Assembly: GCA_937858155.1 (NCBI GenBank)
Contig: CALLYM010000179.1
Coordinates: 1-32,646 of the forward strand
Source of the DNA: an uncultured Phycisphaerales bacterium
Lineage (GTDB): Bacteria; Planctomycetota; Phycisphaerae; Phycisphaerales; UBA1924
Direction: 5' to 3'
Length of the DNA stretch: 32,646 nucleotides
Shown here: piece after piece, positions 22,565 through 29,848 of the stretch
How the letters are laid out: the number at the start of each line of letters is the position of its first letter
Position numbering within the stretch: the stretch's first letter is position 1
Position numbers and translations under genes: made by a program
The notes under the pieces: model-generated
Seen by the model: the letters and a program-made list of their open reading frames with translations, nothing else
What the model was told of the DNA's origin: nothing
Database searches by the model: none

Positions 22565-23782
22565 CTACAGGCATGGCCCTCCGGAGAACACACTCAGGAA
22601 CGAATCGATGTCGAGCGTATCGGGGAACAAACCATCGTTATTGAAGTCGATGAACTCGCACTCGGTAGTGCTGCACGGGCTTCCCGCGAACACCAGAAGA
22701 AAGTCGTCAATGTCCGCCGTGTCGGGGAACAAGCCGTCGTGGTTGAAGTCGACGGGCCGGCAGAACCGGGCGATCCAAAGCTCGGTTCGGAACTGGCCGA
22801 GCCCGTACTCGTGTGTTGCGGTGCCCACCACCGTCGCACCATCGTCCGAAATGAACTGTGCGAGAGCGCTGTTCCAGTACGCCGGCACAGCGGCCCCACG
22901 CAGAGCGAGGAACGTGTCTGTCGTCACCGGCTGGTGCTGGGGCTCATGAATAGACCCAAACTGCCCGTTGCTGCTCAGCACAATCCCTCCGCTGGTCACG
23001 GCGCGGGGCAGAGACGACAGGGTGGACAGCATCGTGCTGACGCCGCTGGTGGAATCCCAGAAGAACGTGAATGGCCCCGTGCTTGCCGGGGTGTACACGA
23101 CGACCGAGGCGATGACATACCGCCCGTTGCTGGAGATGGCGTGTGACGCGGAATCCGTGGCGACGTAGGAACCACTGATGGGAAGGGGCAGCGAAACCGC
23201 CGACCCCGACGGGCCCGCGCCATAGGCAGTATTCAATCCACTGGCATACCGGATTGCGCAGTAGGAAAGTCCCCGCCCAGCGTCCTGGATCGAGTAGAAC
23301 GGTTGGCTCCCCAGCGTGCGGACCTGCCCATCCCAGAAGACCGCCCGCGGCGAACTCCCGTTGGGAGGAAATGGGTGGTATACCGCGAACGCCATGCGGC
23401 TGCCGTCGTCGTTCAAGACGGCGGATGCCGGGGGCGTCAACTGGTCCGGCTCGGGCAGCTGCTGCCAGCCGCTGGCCTGCGTCCAGCGGAACACTGAGGA
23501 GTTCGTATAGCGAGCCGCGCTCACAACCTCTCCATTCCCCGAAAGATCCGTGACGGGCGCGTTCACCGGCGGGAGCGCAGTCCACCCAGTTCCGCGTCGC
23601 CAGAGGTACGCCGCACTCCCGCCCTGGGCTAGCAGCACCGAACCGTCGTTAGAGATTCCCACGACTTGAGGCAGCGACCCATCCGGAAGGAACTCGAGCG
23701 GAAAGAAACCAGCACCCTGAGCCGCGCACGGGAGAGTGGCGATCAAAGACAACAGGGTGCACGCCATGAGGCGATGGAACAT
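22565..23782 (-). CDS. Secreted HAF-repeat-like propeller protein with dockerin-like tail (405 aa)
   Basis: The ATG at 23782 has GGAGG 5 bases upstream and a signal peptide (MFHRLMACTLLSLIATLPCAAQ). The body has repeated units of the extracellular HAF type: VVGISNDGSVLLAQGGSAAYL with WRRGTGWTALPP, then DLSGNGEVVSAARYTNSSVF with RWTQASGWQQL, then VLNDDGSRMAFAV, AISSNGRYVIASVVV and FISDDGATVVGTATH. This is a beta-propeller-like series. The last 65 residues are two dockerin-like units. No catalytic residues can be recognised. It adjoins another dockerin-tagged gene (20723-22357), so this stretch looks like a small cluster of surface proteins, but each has its own ribosome binding site and the gap is about 210 bp. 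Confidence 0.82.
   Translation of the reverse strand: MFHRLMACTLLSLIATLPCAAQGAGFFPLEFLPDGSLPQVVGISNDGSVLLAQGGSAAYLWRRGTGWTALPPVNAPVTDLSGNGEVVSAARYTNSSVFRWTQASGWQQLPEPDQLTPPASAVLNDDGSRMAFAVYHPFPPNGSSPRAVFWDGQVRTLGSQPFYSIQDAGRGLSYCAIRYASGLNTAYGAGPSGSAVSLPLPISGSYVATDSASHAISSNGRYVIASVVVYTPASTGPFTFFWDSTSGVSTMLSTLSSLPRAVTSGGIVLSSNGQFGSIHEPQHQPVTTDTFLALRGAAVPAYWNSALAQFISDDGATVVGTATHEYGLGQFRTELWIARFCRPVDFNHDGLFPDTADIDDFLLVFAGSPCSTTECEFIDFNNDGLFPDTLDIDSFLSVFSGGPCL
22568..22762 (-). repeat. Paired dockerin/EF-hand-like C-terminal module (copy pair D)
   Basis: DFNHDGLFPDTADIDDFL and DFNNDGLFPDTLDIDSFL, bounded by Cys, with VFAGS and VFSGG tails. Very close at the DNA level to copy pair B. Confidence 0.75.
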
Positions 23783-23890
23783 ACGTCCTCCGCGGCTGGG
23801 TCACAGTCTTCAGCAGGAGACATCCTACCTGACTCACGCGGGGCCGGCAAGGCTTATTGGTTCCGTATTCCCTTCAGTCGCACTTCTCCC

Positions 23891-26599
23891 CTACTTGCCA
23901 AATGTGAACTGCCCCCCCACCGCATCGACCTTCACACTATCACTCGCGCCAAACTCGCCGGCCAGAATCCGGCTGGCGAGCGCGTTCTCGATCCGCTGCT
24001 GGATCGTGCGCTTGAGGGGCCTCGCGCCGAACACCGGGTCCCAGCCCTCGCTCGCGAGCTGCTGCTTCGCGGCGTCCGTCAGCGTCAGCGTGATGTCCCG
24101 CTCGGCGAGACGCTTCCGCAGGCGCTGCAGCTGGATATCCACGATCGCGCCCAGGCTCTCCTTGCCCAGCTGGTGGAACACCACGACCTCGTCGATGCGG
24201 TTGAGCAGTTCGGGCCGCATCAGCCCGCCCTGCATCTGCATCGCGGCCCTGCTCATGACTTCCGTCACCTTCGCGGGCAAGCCCGCGGCTTTGCCAAACT
24301 CGTCGGCCATCATCCCGGCCGGTCCGCGCTTGAGCAACTCGCGGATCGCCGCTTCGATCTCCCAGTCCTCCGCGCCGGTCGCGGCGAGTTCCTGGATCTG
24401 CGCGCTGCCGTAGTTGCTCGTCATGACGACGAGCGTGTTGCGGAAGTCCACCGTGCGGCCCTGGCCGTCGGTCAGACGCCCATCGTCGAGCACCTGCAAG
24501 AGGATGTTGAACACGTCCGGGTGCGCCTTCTCGATCTCGTCGAGCAGCACAACGCAGTAGGGCCTTCGCCGTACGGTCTCGGTGAGCTGCCCGCCCTCGT
24601 CGTAGCCGACGTAGCCAGGGGGTGCGCCGATCAGCCGCGCGACAGCGTGCTTCTCGCCATACTCGCTCATGTCGACGCGCACCATCGCCTCCTCGGTGTC
24701 GAAGAGGAACTCGGCGAGGGCCTTGCACGTCTCGGTCTTGCCCACGCCCGTGGGACCAAGGAACAGGAAACTGCCGATGGGCTTGTTGGGGTCGCTCAGG
24801 CCGGCCCGGGCGCGGCGCACGGCGTCGGACACGGCCTTCAGCGCGTGCTCCTGGCCCACAACCCGCTTCTGCAGCTGGTCCTCCATGCGCGTCAGTTTCT
24901 CGCGCTCCCCCTCGACCAGCCGTGACACCGGGATGCCCGTCCACCGCCCCACCACTTCCGCGATGGCCTGCGCGTCGACCTCTTCCTTCACGAGCGCGTC
25001 GCCACGCGACTGGCGTTCGGCCAGCGCCTTCTCGGCCGTCGCCAGGCGCTGCTCGAGGTCGCGCATCTCCCCGAACCGGATACGCGCCGCCGCCTCCAGC
25101 TCTCCGCGCCGCTGCGCCTGCTCGAGCGCTACCTGTTTGGCACCCATCTGCTCCTTGATGTCCTTGACGGCGTCGAGCTCCTTCTTCTCCGTCTCCCATC
25201 GTGCGGAAATCGCGCGGTTCTGCTCCTGCAGTTCCGCGAGCTCCTTCTCCACGCGGTCCAGCTCACGGGCGGTGCCGTCGGCCTTCGTGACGTGCCCCCG
25301 CTCGATCTTGAGCGCCTCACGCTCGATCTCCAGCTGCATGATCCTGCGGCGGAGCTCGTCGAGCTCGTTGGGCATGCTGTCGTTCTCGATGCGCAGCTTG
25401 CTCGCCGCCTCGTCCATTAGGTCGATGGCCTTGTCGGGAAGGAAGCGGTCGGCGATGTACCTGTGAGAGAGCTGGGCCGCGGCGAGGATGGCGCTGTCCA
25501 GGATGCGTACGCCGTGGTGCGCTTCGTAGCGCGGCTTGAGCCCTCGCAGGATGGCGACCGTTTCCTCCACGCTGGGCTGGTCGACGAAGATGGGCTGGAA
25601 GCGCCGTTCAAACGCCGGGTCCTTCTCCACGTGCTTGCGGTATTCGTCCAGCGTGGTCGCGCCGATGCAGCGGAGCTCGCCGCGCGCGAGCGCGGGCTTG
25701 AGCAGGTTGCCCGCCGACACCGCGCCCTCCGCCGCGCCGGCGCCGATGATCGTGTGCAACTCGTCGATGAACAAGATGACCCCGCCGTTGCTCGCCTGAA
25801 CCTCACGCAGCACGGCCTTCAGCCGATCCTCAAACTCCCCGCGGAACTTGGCGCCGGCGAGAAGTTGACCCACATCCAGCGCCATGATGCGCTTGTCGCG
25901 CATGCTCTCGGGGCAGTCGCCGTTCACGATGCGCAGGGCCAGGCCCTCGGCGATCGCCGTCTTGCCCACGCCCGGCTCGCCGATGAGCACGGGGTTGTTC
26001 TTGGTCCGGCGGCTCAGAACCTGCATGGTGCGCCGGATCTCTTCGTCGCGGCCGATGACGGGGTCGAGCTTGCCCTGCTGCGCCTTCTGCGTCAGGTCGA
26101 TCGCGTACTTCTTCAGTGCCTCGAAGCTCGCTTCGGCGTTGGGGTCCTGGATGTTCGAGACACCCGATGCCGCACGGATGGCCTTTACCGCGTCCTCGAC
26201 CCGCTTGCTCGTCACGCCCAGCGTGGTGAGTAGGTCCCGGGCGGGGCCGCCCGCACCGAGAAGCGCGAGCAGCAGGTGCTCGCTGCTGATGTACGCGTCG
26301 CCCAGCCGCTTGCTCTCCTGCTCCGCCTTCGCCAAGAGGTCCATGAGCGCGCGACCGGCCTGCCCTCCGCCACTGCTTGTCTTGGGCAGGCGTTCAACCT
26401 CAGCCCCGGCAACCTGCGCCACCCGCATCGGCTCGTAGCTGGCCTTCGTCAGAATGCTCCATACTGGCCCGCTACGGTCGGTGAGCATGGCCACCAGAAC
26501 GTGGAGGCCGGTGACTTCTGGGTTTCCACGTCCGACGGCGTCGCTCTGGGCGTCTGCGAGTGTCTGTTGAGCCGTTGTTGTGAAACGATCCTGCCTCAT
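23891..26599 (-). CDS. clpB: ATP-dependent disaggregase ClpB
   Basis: Hsp104-family AAA+ chaperone that extracts polypeptides from aggregates with DnaK. ATG 26599 has GGAAGGA 8 bases upstream; 29 upstream in-frame residues are a non-ClpB leader. The N-terminal Clp domain ([33 protein letters not shown]) is followed by AAA-1 with Walker [10 protein letters not shown] (207-214) and Walker B ILFIDELH, then the long coiled-coil M-domain (rich in Glu/Arg, about 400-530). AAA-2 has Walker [10 protein letters not shown] (615-623), Walker [15 protein letters not shown] and the C-terminal [18 protein letters not shown]. At 902 aa it is slightly long. The M-domain separates it from ClpA/ClpC. The Walker residues are intact. 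No CIRCE element is visible upstream. Confidence 0.95.
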   Translation of the reverse strand: MRQDRFTTTAQQTLADAQSDAVGRGNPEVTGLHVLVAMLTDRSGPVWSILTKASYEPMRVAQVAGAEVERLPKTSSGGGQAGRALMDLLAKAEQESKRLGDAYISSEHLLLALLGAGGPARDLLTTLGVTSKRVEDAVKAIRAASGVSNIQDPNAEASFEALKKYAIDLTQKAQQGKLDPVIGRDEEIRRTMQVLSRRTKNNPVLIGEPGVGKTAIAEGLALRIVNGDCPESMRDKRIMALDVGQLLAGAKFRGEFEDRLKAVLREVQASNGGVILFIDELHTIIGAGAAEGAVSAGNLLKPALARGELRCIGATTLDEYRKHVEKDPAFERRFQPIFVDQPSVEETVAILRGLKPRYEAHHGVRILDSAILAAAQLSHRYIADRFLPDKAIDLMDEAASKLRIENDSMPNELDELRRRIMQLEIEREALKIERGHVTKADGTARELDRVEKELAELQEQNRAISARWETEKKELDAVKDIKEQMGAKQVALEQAQRRGELEAAARIRFGEMRDLEQRLATAEKALAERQSRGDALVKEEVDAQAIAEVVGRWTGIPVSRLVEGEREKLTRMEDQLQKRVVGQEHALKAVSDAVRRARAGLSDPNKPIGSFLFLGPTGVGKTETCKALAEFLFDTEEAMVRVDMSEYGEKHAVARLIGAPPGYVGYDEGGQLTETVRRRPYCVVLLDEIEKAHPDVFNILLQVLDDGRLTDGQGRTVDFRNTLVVMTSNYGSAQIQELAATGAEDWEIEAAIRELLKRGPAGMMADEFGKAAGLPAKVTEVMSRAAMQMQGGLMRPELLNRIDEVVVFHQLGKESLGAIVDIQLQRLRKRLAERDITLTLTDAAKQQLASEGWDPVFGARPLKRTIQQRIENALASRILAGEFGASDSVKVDAVGGQFTFGK

Positions 26600-26890
26600 G
26601 GATGGCGTCCTTCCGCTGGGCTTCGCGAACATAACTGCTGATGCCGCAACCGCCCACGTTGTGGCAACCTCCTTCTTCCAATGCAACTAGCGCGCCATGC
26701 CCCCGGTGGCTTTTGAAGATGCGGTGGCCCCTTAGCAGCACGCGGCGCGGCAGCTCCCTGCCATTCCGACACAAAATGAGGGCGCCAAGGGACTTTGTTG
26801 AGGCCCCAGCCCGGGTAGTCGCGAATATGTACTCTGCCCTCGCGACCCCACCCGATGAACGACACCCATGCGGAGTCTGTAAGGGGTGCG

Positions 26891-26919
26891 GTTGACGCGC
26901 CCGCTCGAGGAGGTTACAA
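26891..26919 (+). promoter_or_regulatory. Possible sigma-70-type promoter of the lipoprotein gene
   Basis: TTGACG (5 of 6), 17-base spacer, TACAAC (4 of 6), 35 bases before the ATG at 26955. Reasonable match with a short leader. Confidence 0.5.
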
Positions 26920-26942
26920 CTTCCTCCCCAAGACCACTTTCC

Positions 26943-26947
26943 GGAGG
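26943..26947 (+). promoter_or_regulatory. Ribosome binding site GGAGG
   Basis: GGAGG ends 7 bases before the ATG at 26955 and selects that start over an in-frame upstream one at 26886. Confidence 0.7.
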
Positions 26948-26954
26948 TTTCCCA

Positions 26955-27242
26955 ATGCGCAGCCAGAAGTTCGCTCGCCTCGCCACCCTGTCCCTCGCCG
27001 CCGTCGGTGCATCACTCGTTGGCTGCGGCGCCACTTACAAGGCCGGCGATGAAGGCCGCCACGCGGCTATCCAGGACGATGTCACGCCGGAGCTGATGAC
27101 CCAGCACCAGCGTCACATTGACGTCGACGATGAAATTGCGATGACGTGGGACAACAACAGCCGCATGATGTGGGCCGACCTGCACCGCTTTTTCCTGAAC
27201 GACCGCCCCAGCCTGCTGACGACGTCACCGACTCCGTACTAG
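26955..27242 (+). CDS. Small predicted lipoprotein (95 aa)
   Basis: No family recognised. It starts with a clear lipoprotein signal: basic n-region MRSQKFAR, hydrophobic LATLSLAAVGAS and lipobox LVGC with Cys24. The mature 72 residues are acidic with many His and Met (QHQRHIDVDDEIAMTWDNNSR, MMWADLHRFFLN) and no Cys after the lipid anchor. Likely attached to a periplasm-facing membrane. A promoter, a ribosome binding site and a terminator make it a tidy single-gene unit, so it is probably well expressed. Possible roles include an envelope-associated or metal-responsive protein; the sequence does not decide. Confidence 0.8.
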   Translation: MRSQKFARLATLSLAAVGASLVGCGATYKAGDEGRHAAIQDDVTPELMTQHQRHIDVDDEIAMTWDNNSRMMWADLHRFFLNDRPSLLTTSPTPY

Positions 27243-27274
27243 GCGTCCGAATTCACTGTGCACAGCCTTCTCAA

Positions 27275-27306
27275 ACGCCCCGCCACCCGGCGGGGTGTTT
27301 TCTTCT
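27275..27306 (+). terminator. Intrinsic terminator of the lipoprotein gene
   Basis: Ten-pair stem ACGCCCCGCC / GGCGGGGTGT (one G-U pair) with loop ACCC, followed by TTTTCTTCTT. A strong terminator about 30 bases after the stop at 27242. Confidence 0.85.
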
Positions 27307-27367
27307 TGGGTGGGCTGACCCATGGACGGAGGCGAACCAAGGTTTGAGTACGCGCGCCGAAATGCAA

Positions 27368-27393
27368 AGCACCCCGGCCAGCGCCGGGGTGCT
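27368..27393 (-). terminator. Possible terminator of the 132-aa DNA-binding-like gene
   Basis: Perfect 11-bp stem AGCACCCCGGC / GCCGGGGTGCT with a 4-base loop, 27 bases beyond the stop at 27420. On the minus strand it is followed by TTGCATTTCG, a weak T tract. Confidence 0.6.
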
Positions 27394-27419
27394 CCGCAAG
27401 AAAGTCTGATGCTTCAGCT

Positions 27420-27818
27420 TCAGGCGGTGGTGTACTGCCCGCGAGAAACCTTCTTGAAAGCCCTGCGGTGCTTGAGAAGCGCCTGGTTGACGATCGTGCG
27501 GAAGTTCGCCGCGTGCGAGGAGTAGCCGTCCTTCCGGACAGCGTTCGCCAACTCGGTGACGCCCATGGTCTTGCCGGCAAGCGTCTTGGACATTGCCTGG
27601 ACAAGTGTCATGGAGTTCTGAGGCCGCGTCCGCCGCCCCCCACTACCCGCCGAGCCGCCCGCCGCGGCAATCTGCGCCTCGATGGACGCGAGCTTCTTCG
27701 CGACCTTGTCGCGCTTGCGTTCAAGAGACTTCAGCGACTTCGAGCGGCGCTTGATTTCCTTCTGGAGGACCGAAACCGGAAGACTCGCGAGCGACGAAGG
27801 ACCTGGACGGCGACCCAT
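27420..27818 (-). CDS. Small basic protein: coiled coil plus winged-helix-like (HARE-HTH-type) domain (132 aa)
   Basis: ATG 27818 is preceded by AAAGGAA. Residues about 15-50 are a basic coiled coil (LQKEIKRRSKSLKSLERKRD followed by KVAKKLASIEAQI). A Gly/Ser/Arg linker follows, and residues about 70-132 read as one small domain: TLVQAMSKTLAGKTMGVTEL, then AVRKDGYSSHAANFRTIVNQ, then ending FKKVSRGQYTTA. The pattern (helix, conserved M-x-V-x-E-L, a GY/GF and a terminal GxY) resembles the HARE-HTH winged-helix fold, used to recognise nucleic acid. It is about 22 percent Lys/Arg, and the charge fits DNA binding. Same strand as parB, with a 217-bp AT-rich gap that probably has its own promoter. 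Function unknown; chromatin association is a guess. Confidence 0.65.
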   Translation of the reverse strand: MGRRPGPSSLASLPVSVLQKEIKRRSKSLKSLERKRDKVAKKLASIEAQIAAAGGSAGSGGRRTRPQNSMTLVQAMSKTLAGKTMGVTELANAVRKDGYSSHAANFRTIVNQALLKHRRAFKKVSRGQYTTA

Positions 27819-28034
27819 GTGGAGATTCCTTTGGCGAGGGCGGCAATCGTGCCGCAGAGTTGTGCGTGCGCAACATCAAAGTTGCAAATTCAACACAGAT
27901 ATGCGCAATACTATCTTGCGCGAGCACAGAAACAATGTTGCAGACGCTCGCGTCCAAAGAAATACAGCACAACACCAACCATCATGCGAACGCACAATGA
28001 GACTCTTATCACCCACATAAGCGGGTGCGTGCGA

Positions 28035-29021
28035 TCACTGGGACGTGTGCACTTGCAGGCGAGTAAGTAGGTCTTCGAAGTGATCGAGGCCGTAGAACTC
28101 GATCATGAGCCGCCCACGCTTGCCCTGGCGGTCCGTCACAATGGATACTTTCGTGCCAAGGTGTTCGCCGATCTGTCGTTCCAGATCGCGCAGCACCGCC
28201 GTTCGTGGGGATGCGTCTTCCGCACCGGGCTTTGTCACCTTCTTGGTGAGCGCCGCGGTCTCCTGCTCCATACGACGAACGCTCCAATGCATCATCGCCG
28301 CAAGCTTCGCGAGACGCTCACGCTTTTCGCCCGCCTGCACCGCAAGCAGCGCCTTCCCATGGCCTTGCGTTAGAGTCCCCCTGGCGATCATTTCCGCGAT
28401 CGCGGGCTCCAATTCCGTGAGCCGCATCAGATTTGCCACGCTCGGACGCTCCAGCCCAACACGCCGCGCGAGCTCATCCTGCGTTAGTGAAAACCGCTCC
28501 GCCATCGCTTTGAGCGCGAAGGCGCGGTCCATCGGGTTCAAGTCTTCTCGCTGGATGTTCTCTACAAGCGCCCATTCGGCGGCGAGTTCGTCAGAGAGGT
28601 CGCGCACCAGGGCCGGGATCACTTCGAGCCCCGCAAGCATGGCCGCGCGCCACCTGCGCTCGCCCGCCACGAGCTCGAACCTCGATCCCGACTTTCGCAC
28701 AATGACCGGCTGCATGAGCCCGCTGTGCTTGATCGACTCCGCCAGACCCGCGACACCCGCGTCGTCCATGTGTTTGCGCGGCTGGAATGGCGAAGGCTGA
28801 ATCAAAGAAACCGAGATACTCGCAAGGTCCGATAATAAAGAATCTGAAACTTCGATTTTTGCATTTTCAGGAGACTTCGTTTCCCTTGGAGCGACCAGAG
28901 TTTCCGTGGGCGCAGGCGCAACCACGACAGGGACTTGGGCAAGTCCCACCAAGCTGCTGAGTCCTTTCCCGAGTTTTCTTGGTTTGTTGTCCTGGGTCAT
29001 CGATACGCCTTCCGTGGTCAT
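28035..29021 (-). CDS. parB: Chromosome partitioning protein ParB
   Basis: Centromere-binding CTPase that spreads from parS and directs chromosome segregation. ATG 29021 has AAGGAGG 6 bases upstream and is preferred over an in-frame ATG at 29000, which has a weaker GGAAGG. 328 aa. N-terminal ParA-contact-like box RKLGKGLSSLVG (15-26). CTP-binding region QPSPFQPRKHMDDAGVAGLA with the GERRWRA box (120-126) and ENIQRE (154-159). Helix-turn-helix SLTQDELARRVGLERPSVAN (178-197). The C-terminal dimerisation part holds the His/Phe-rich FYGLDHFEDLLTRL. ParA (soj) is not adjacent, which is unusual. The divergent gene's 5' region carries a parS-like site 116 bases upstream, so autoregulation is plausible. 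Confidence 0.95.
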   Translation of the reverse strand: MTTEGVSMTQDNKPRKLGKGLSSLVGLAQVPVVVAPAPTETLVAPRETKSPENAKIEVSDSLLSDLASISVSLIQPSPFQPRKHMDDAGVAGLAESIKHSGLMQPVIVRKSGSRFELVAGERRWRAAMLAGLEVIPALVRDLSDELAAEWALVENIQREDLNPMDRAFALKAMAERFSLTQDELARRVGLERPSVANLMRLTELEPAIAEMIARGTLTQGHGKALLAVQAGEKRERLAKLAAMMHWSVRRMEQETAALTKKVTKPGAEDASPRTAVLRDLERQIGEHLGTKVSIVTDRQGKRGRLMIEFYGLDHFEDLLTRLQVHTSQ

Positions 29022-29042
29022 GGTGGGCCTCCTTGGCGATCG

Positions 29043-29828
29043 ATGATATCCGAGGGCGCATGGTTTGGAAGCTCGCTGACGATGCGCCGCAAGGCCCTCG
29101 CACAAGTTGTCGATATGGCTGAGGTGCCAAAGGAACTGTTCCACGAGGAACATACAGCAGAACAGCGGCCTCTCGAGCAGCCGGGGCTGGCGTTGTCCAT
29201 GGTTGCGCACGAAGTCCGGAACGCCCTCACCCCGGTACGCAGTCAGTGTGAACTCGCCCTGCTCGACCGCCCCACTGGCCGCGCTAAGTCTGCACTGGAA
29301 TCCGCCGCAAGGGCCTGCATCGACGCTGTCGAGGCAATGCAGGCAATTTTGGATGCGTCCGTTGCCGCGGCAACATCACCCAACCGCACCGATCTTGCGG
29401 AGGCGATCGAATCAGTCGTGGGTTCCATCGGGTCTTCTACAAACGTCGCCATAACTGTTCCCCGTGGAACCTGGTGCGATGCTCCACGTGCGGTGGTCAA
29501 GGTCGTCTTCGGAAACCTCATTCGCAACGCTCTCGAGGCCACGCCGGGACGCGATACCAGGGTGACGATCCACGCAAGCCAGAGCGGCAGCACCGTTCAA
29601 GTCCGCGTGCAGGACAATGGCCACGGATTGCCGTCTGCCACACACGCGAACCCGTTCATTCCTTTCCAGCGATCTGCGAGCGGCGGCGCTGGCCTTGGGC
29701 TTGCCATTTCTGCTAATCTATTACAAGCTCATGGCGCGACGCTCACGCTCGAGAGCACAGGCAGTAACGGTACCACATGGTTGATTTTGCTACCCCTTGC
29801 AACGAACGAGAATTCTGCAGCCGCATAG
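29043..29828 (+). CDS. Soluble histidine kinase-like protein (261 aa)
   Basis: HisKA/GHKL histidine kinase without transmembrane segments or a sensor domain. H-box VAHEVRNALTPV with the phosphoacceptor at His56, N-box VFGNLIRNALEAT, G1 DNGHGLPS, F/G2 GGAGLGLAIS and a C-terminal ATGGTT-like end STGSNGTTWLILLPL. All ATP-binding boxes are recognisable. The start is uncertain: ATG 29043 has no clear ribosome binding site, and ATGs at 29082 and 29115 are in frame. It is divergent from parB with only 21 bp between the chosen starts. No response regulator lies beside it. It is likely a soluble kinase using a receiver encoded elsewhere, or one whose kinase domain serves a cell-cycle role. The gene contains two parS-like sites (29137, 29456). 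Confidence 0.8.
   Translation: MISEGAWFGSSLTMRRKALAQVVDMAEVPKELFHEEHTAEQRPLEQPGLALSMVAHEVRNALTPVRSQCELALLDRPTGRAKSALESAARACIDAVEAMQAILDASVAAATSPNRTDLAEAIESVVGSIGSSTNVAITVPRGTWCDAPRAVVKVVFGNLIRNALEATPGRDTRVTIHASQSGSTVQVRVQDNGHGLPSATHANPFIPFQRSASGGAGLGLAISANLLQAHGATLTLESTGSNGTTWLILLPLATNENSAAA
29137..29152. promoter_or_regulatory. parS-like site 1
   Basis: TGTTCCACGAGGAACA, one mismatch from the parS palindrome TGTTCCACGTGGAACA. It lies inside the histidine kinase coding sequence (codons for LFHEEH) and about 115 bases upstream of the parB ATG. Confidence 0.75.
29456..29471. promoter_or_regulatory. parS-like site 2
   Basis: TGTTCCCCGTGGAACC, two mismatches from the same parS palindrome, 319 bp from site 1 in the same gene. 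Pairing with site 1 makes chance less likely. Confidence 0.6.
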
Positions 29829-29833
29829 TTATA

Positions 29834-29848
29834 GGACGTTATTCGTCC
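29834..29848. terminator. Possible bidirectional hairpin between convergent genes
   Basis: GGACG-TTATT-CGTCC contains the stop codon of the ABC gene. It has a 5-bp stem and no good T tract, so it is weak. Confidence 0.3.

Larger units (their letters stand above)
26600..26954. other. Intergenic region between divergent clpB and a small lipoprotein gene
   Basis: 355 bp without a gene. It holds a promoter for the lipoprotein (26891-26919) and a short inverted repeat GTTG-TGG-CAAC at 26658-26668, about 60 bases upstream of the clpB ATG. I looked for a CIRCE element (TTAGCACTC-N9-GAGTGCTAA) and a sigma-32-like pair for clpB and saw neither. Confidence 0.55.

Noticed and set aside
26600..26700. 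CIRCE or sigma-32 site for clpB
   Set aside because: Searched by eye on both strands; no TTAGCACTC/GAGTGCTAA pair and no CTTGAA/CCCCAT pair at the right spacing.
27256..27265. CTGTGCACAG palindrome after the lipoprotein gene
   Set aside because: Short and isolated; a single occurrence near a terminator is expected by chance.
29475..29495. Third parS-like word TGCTCCACGTGCGG
   Set aside because: About six mismatches to the 16-bp palindrome; only the CTCCACGTG core matches.
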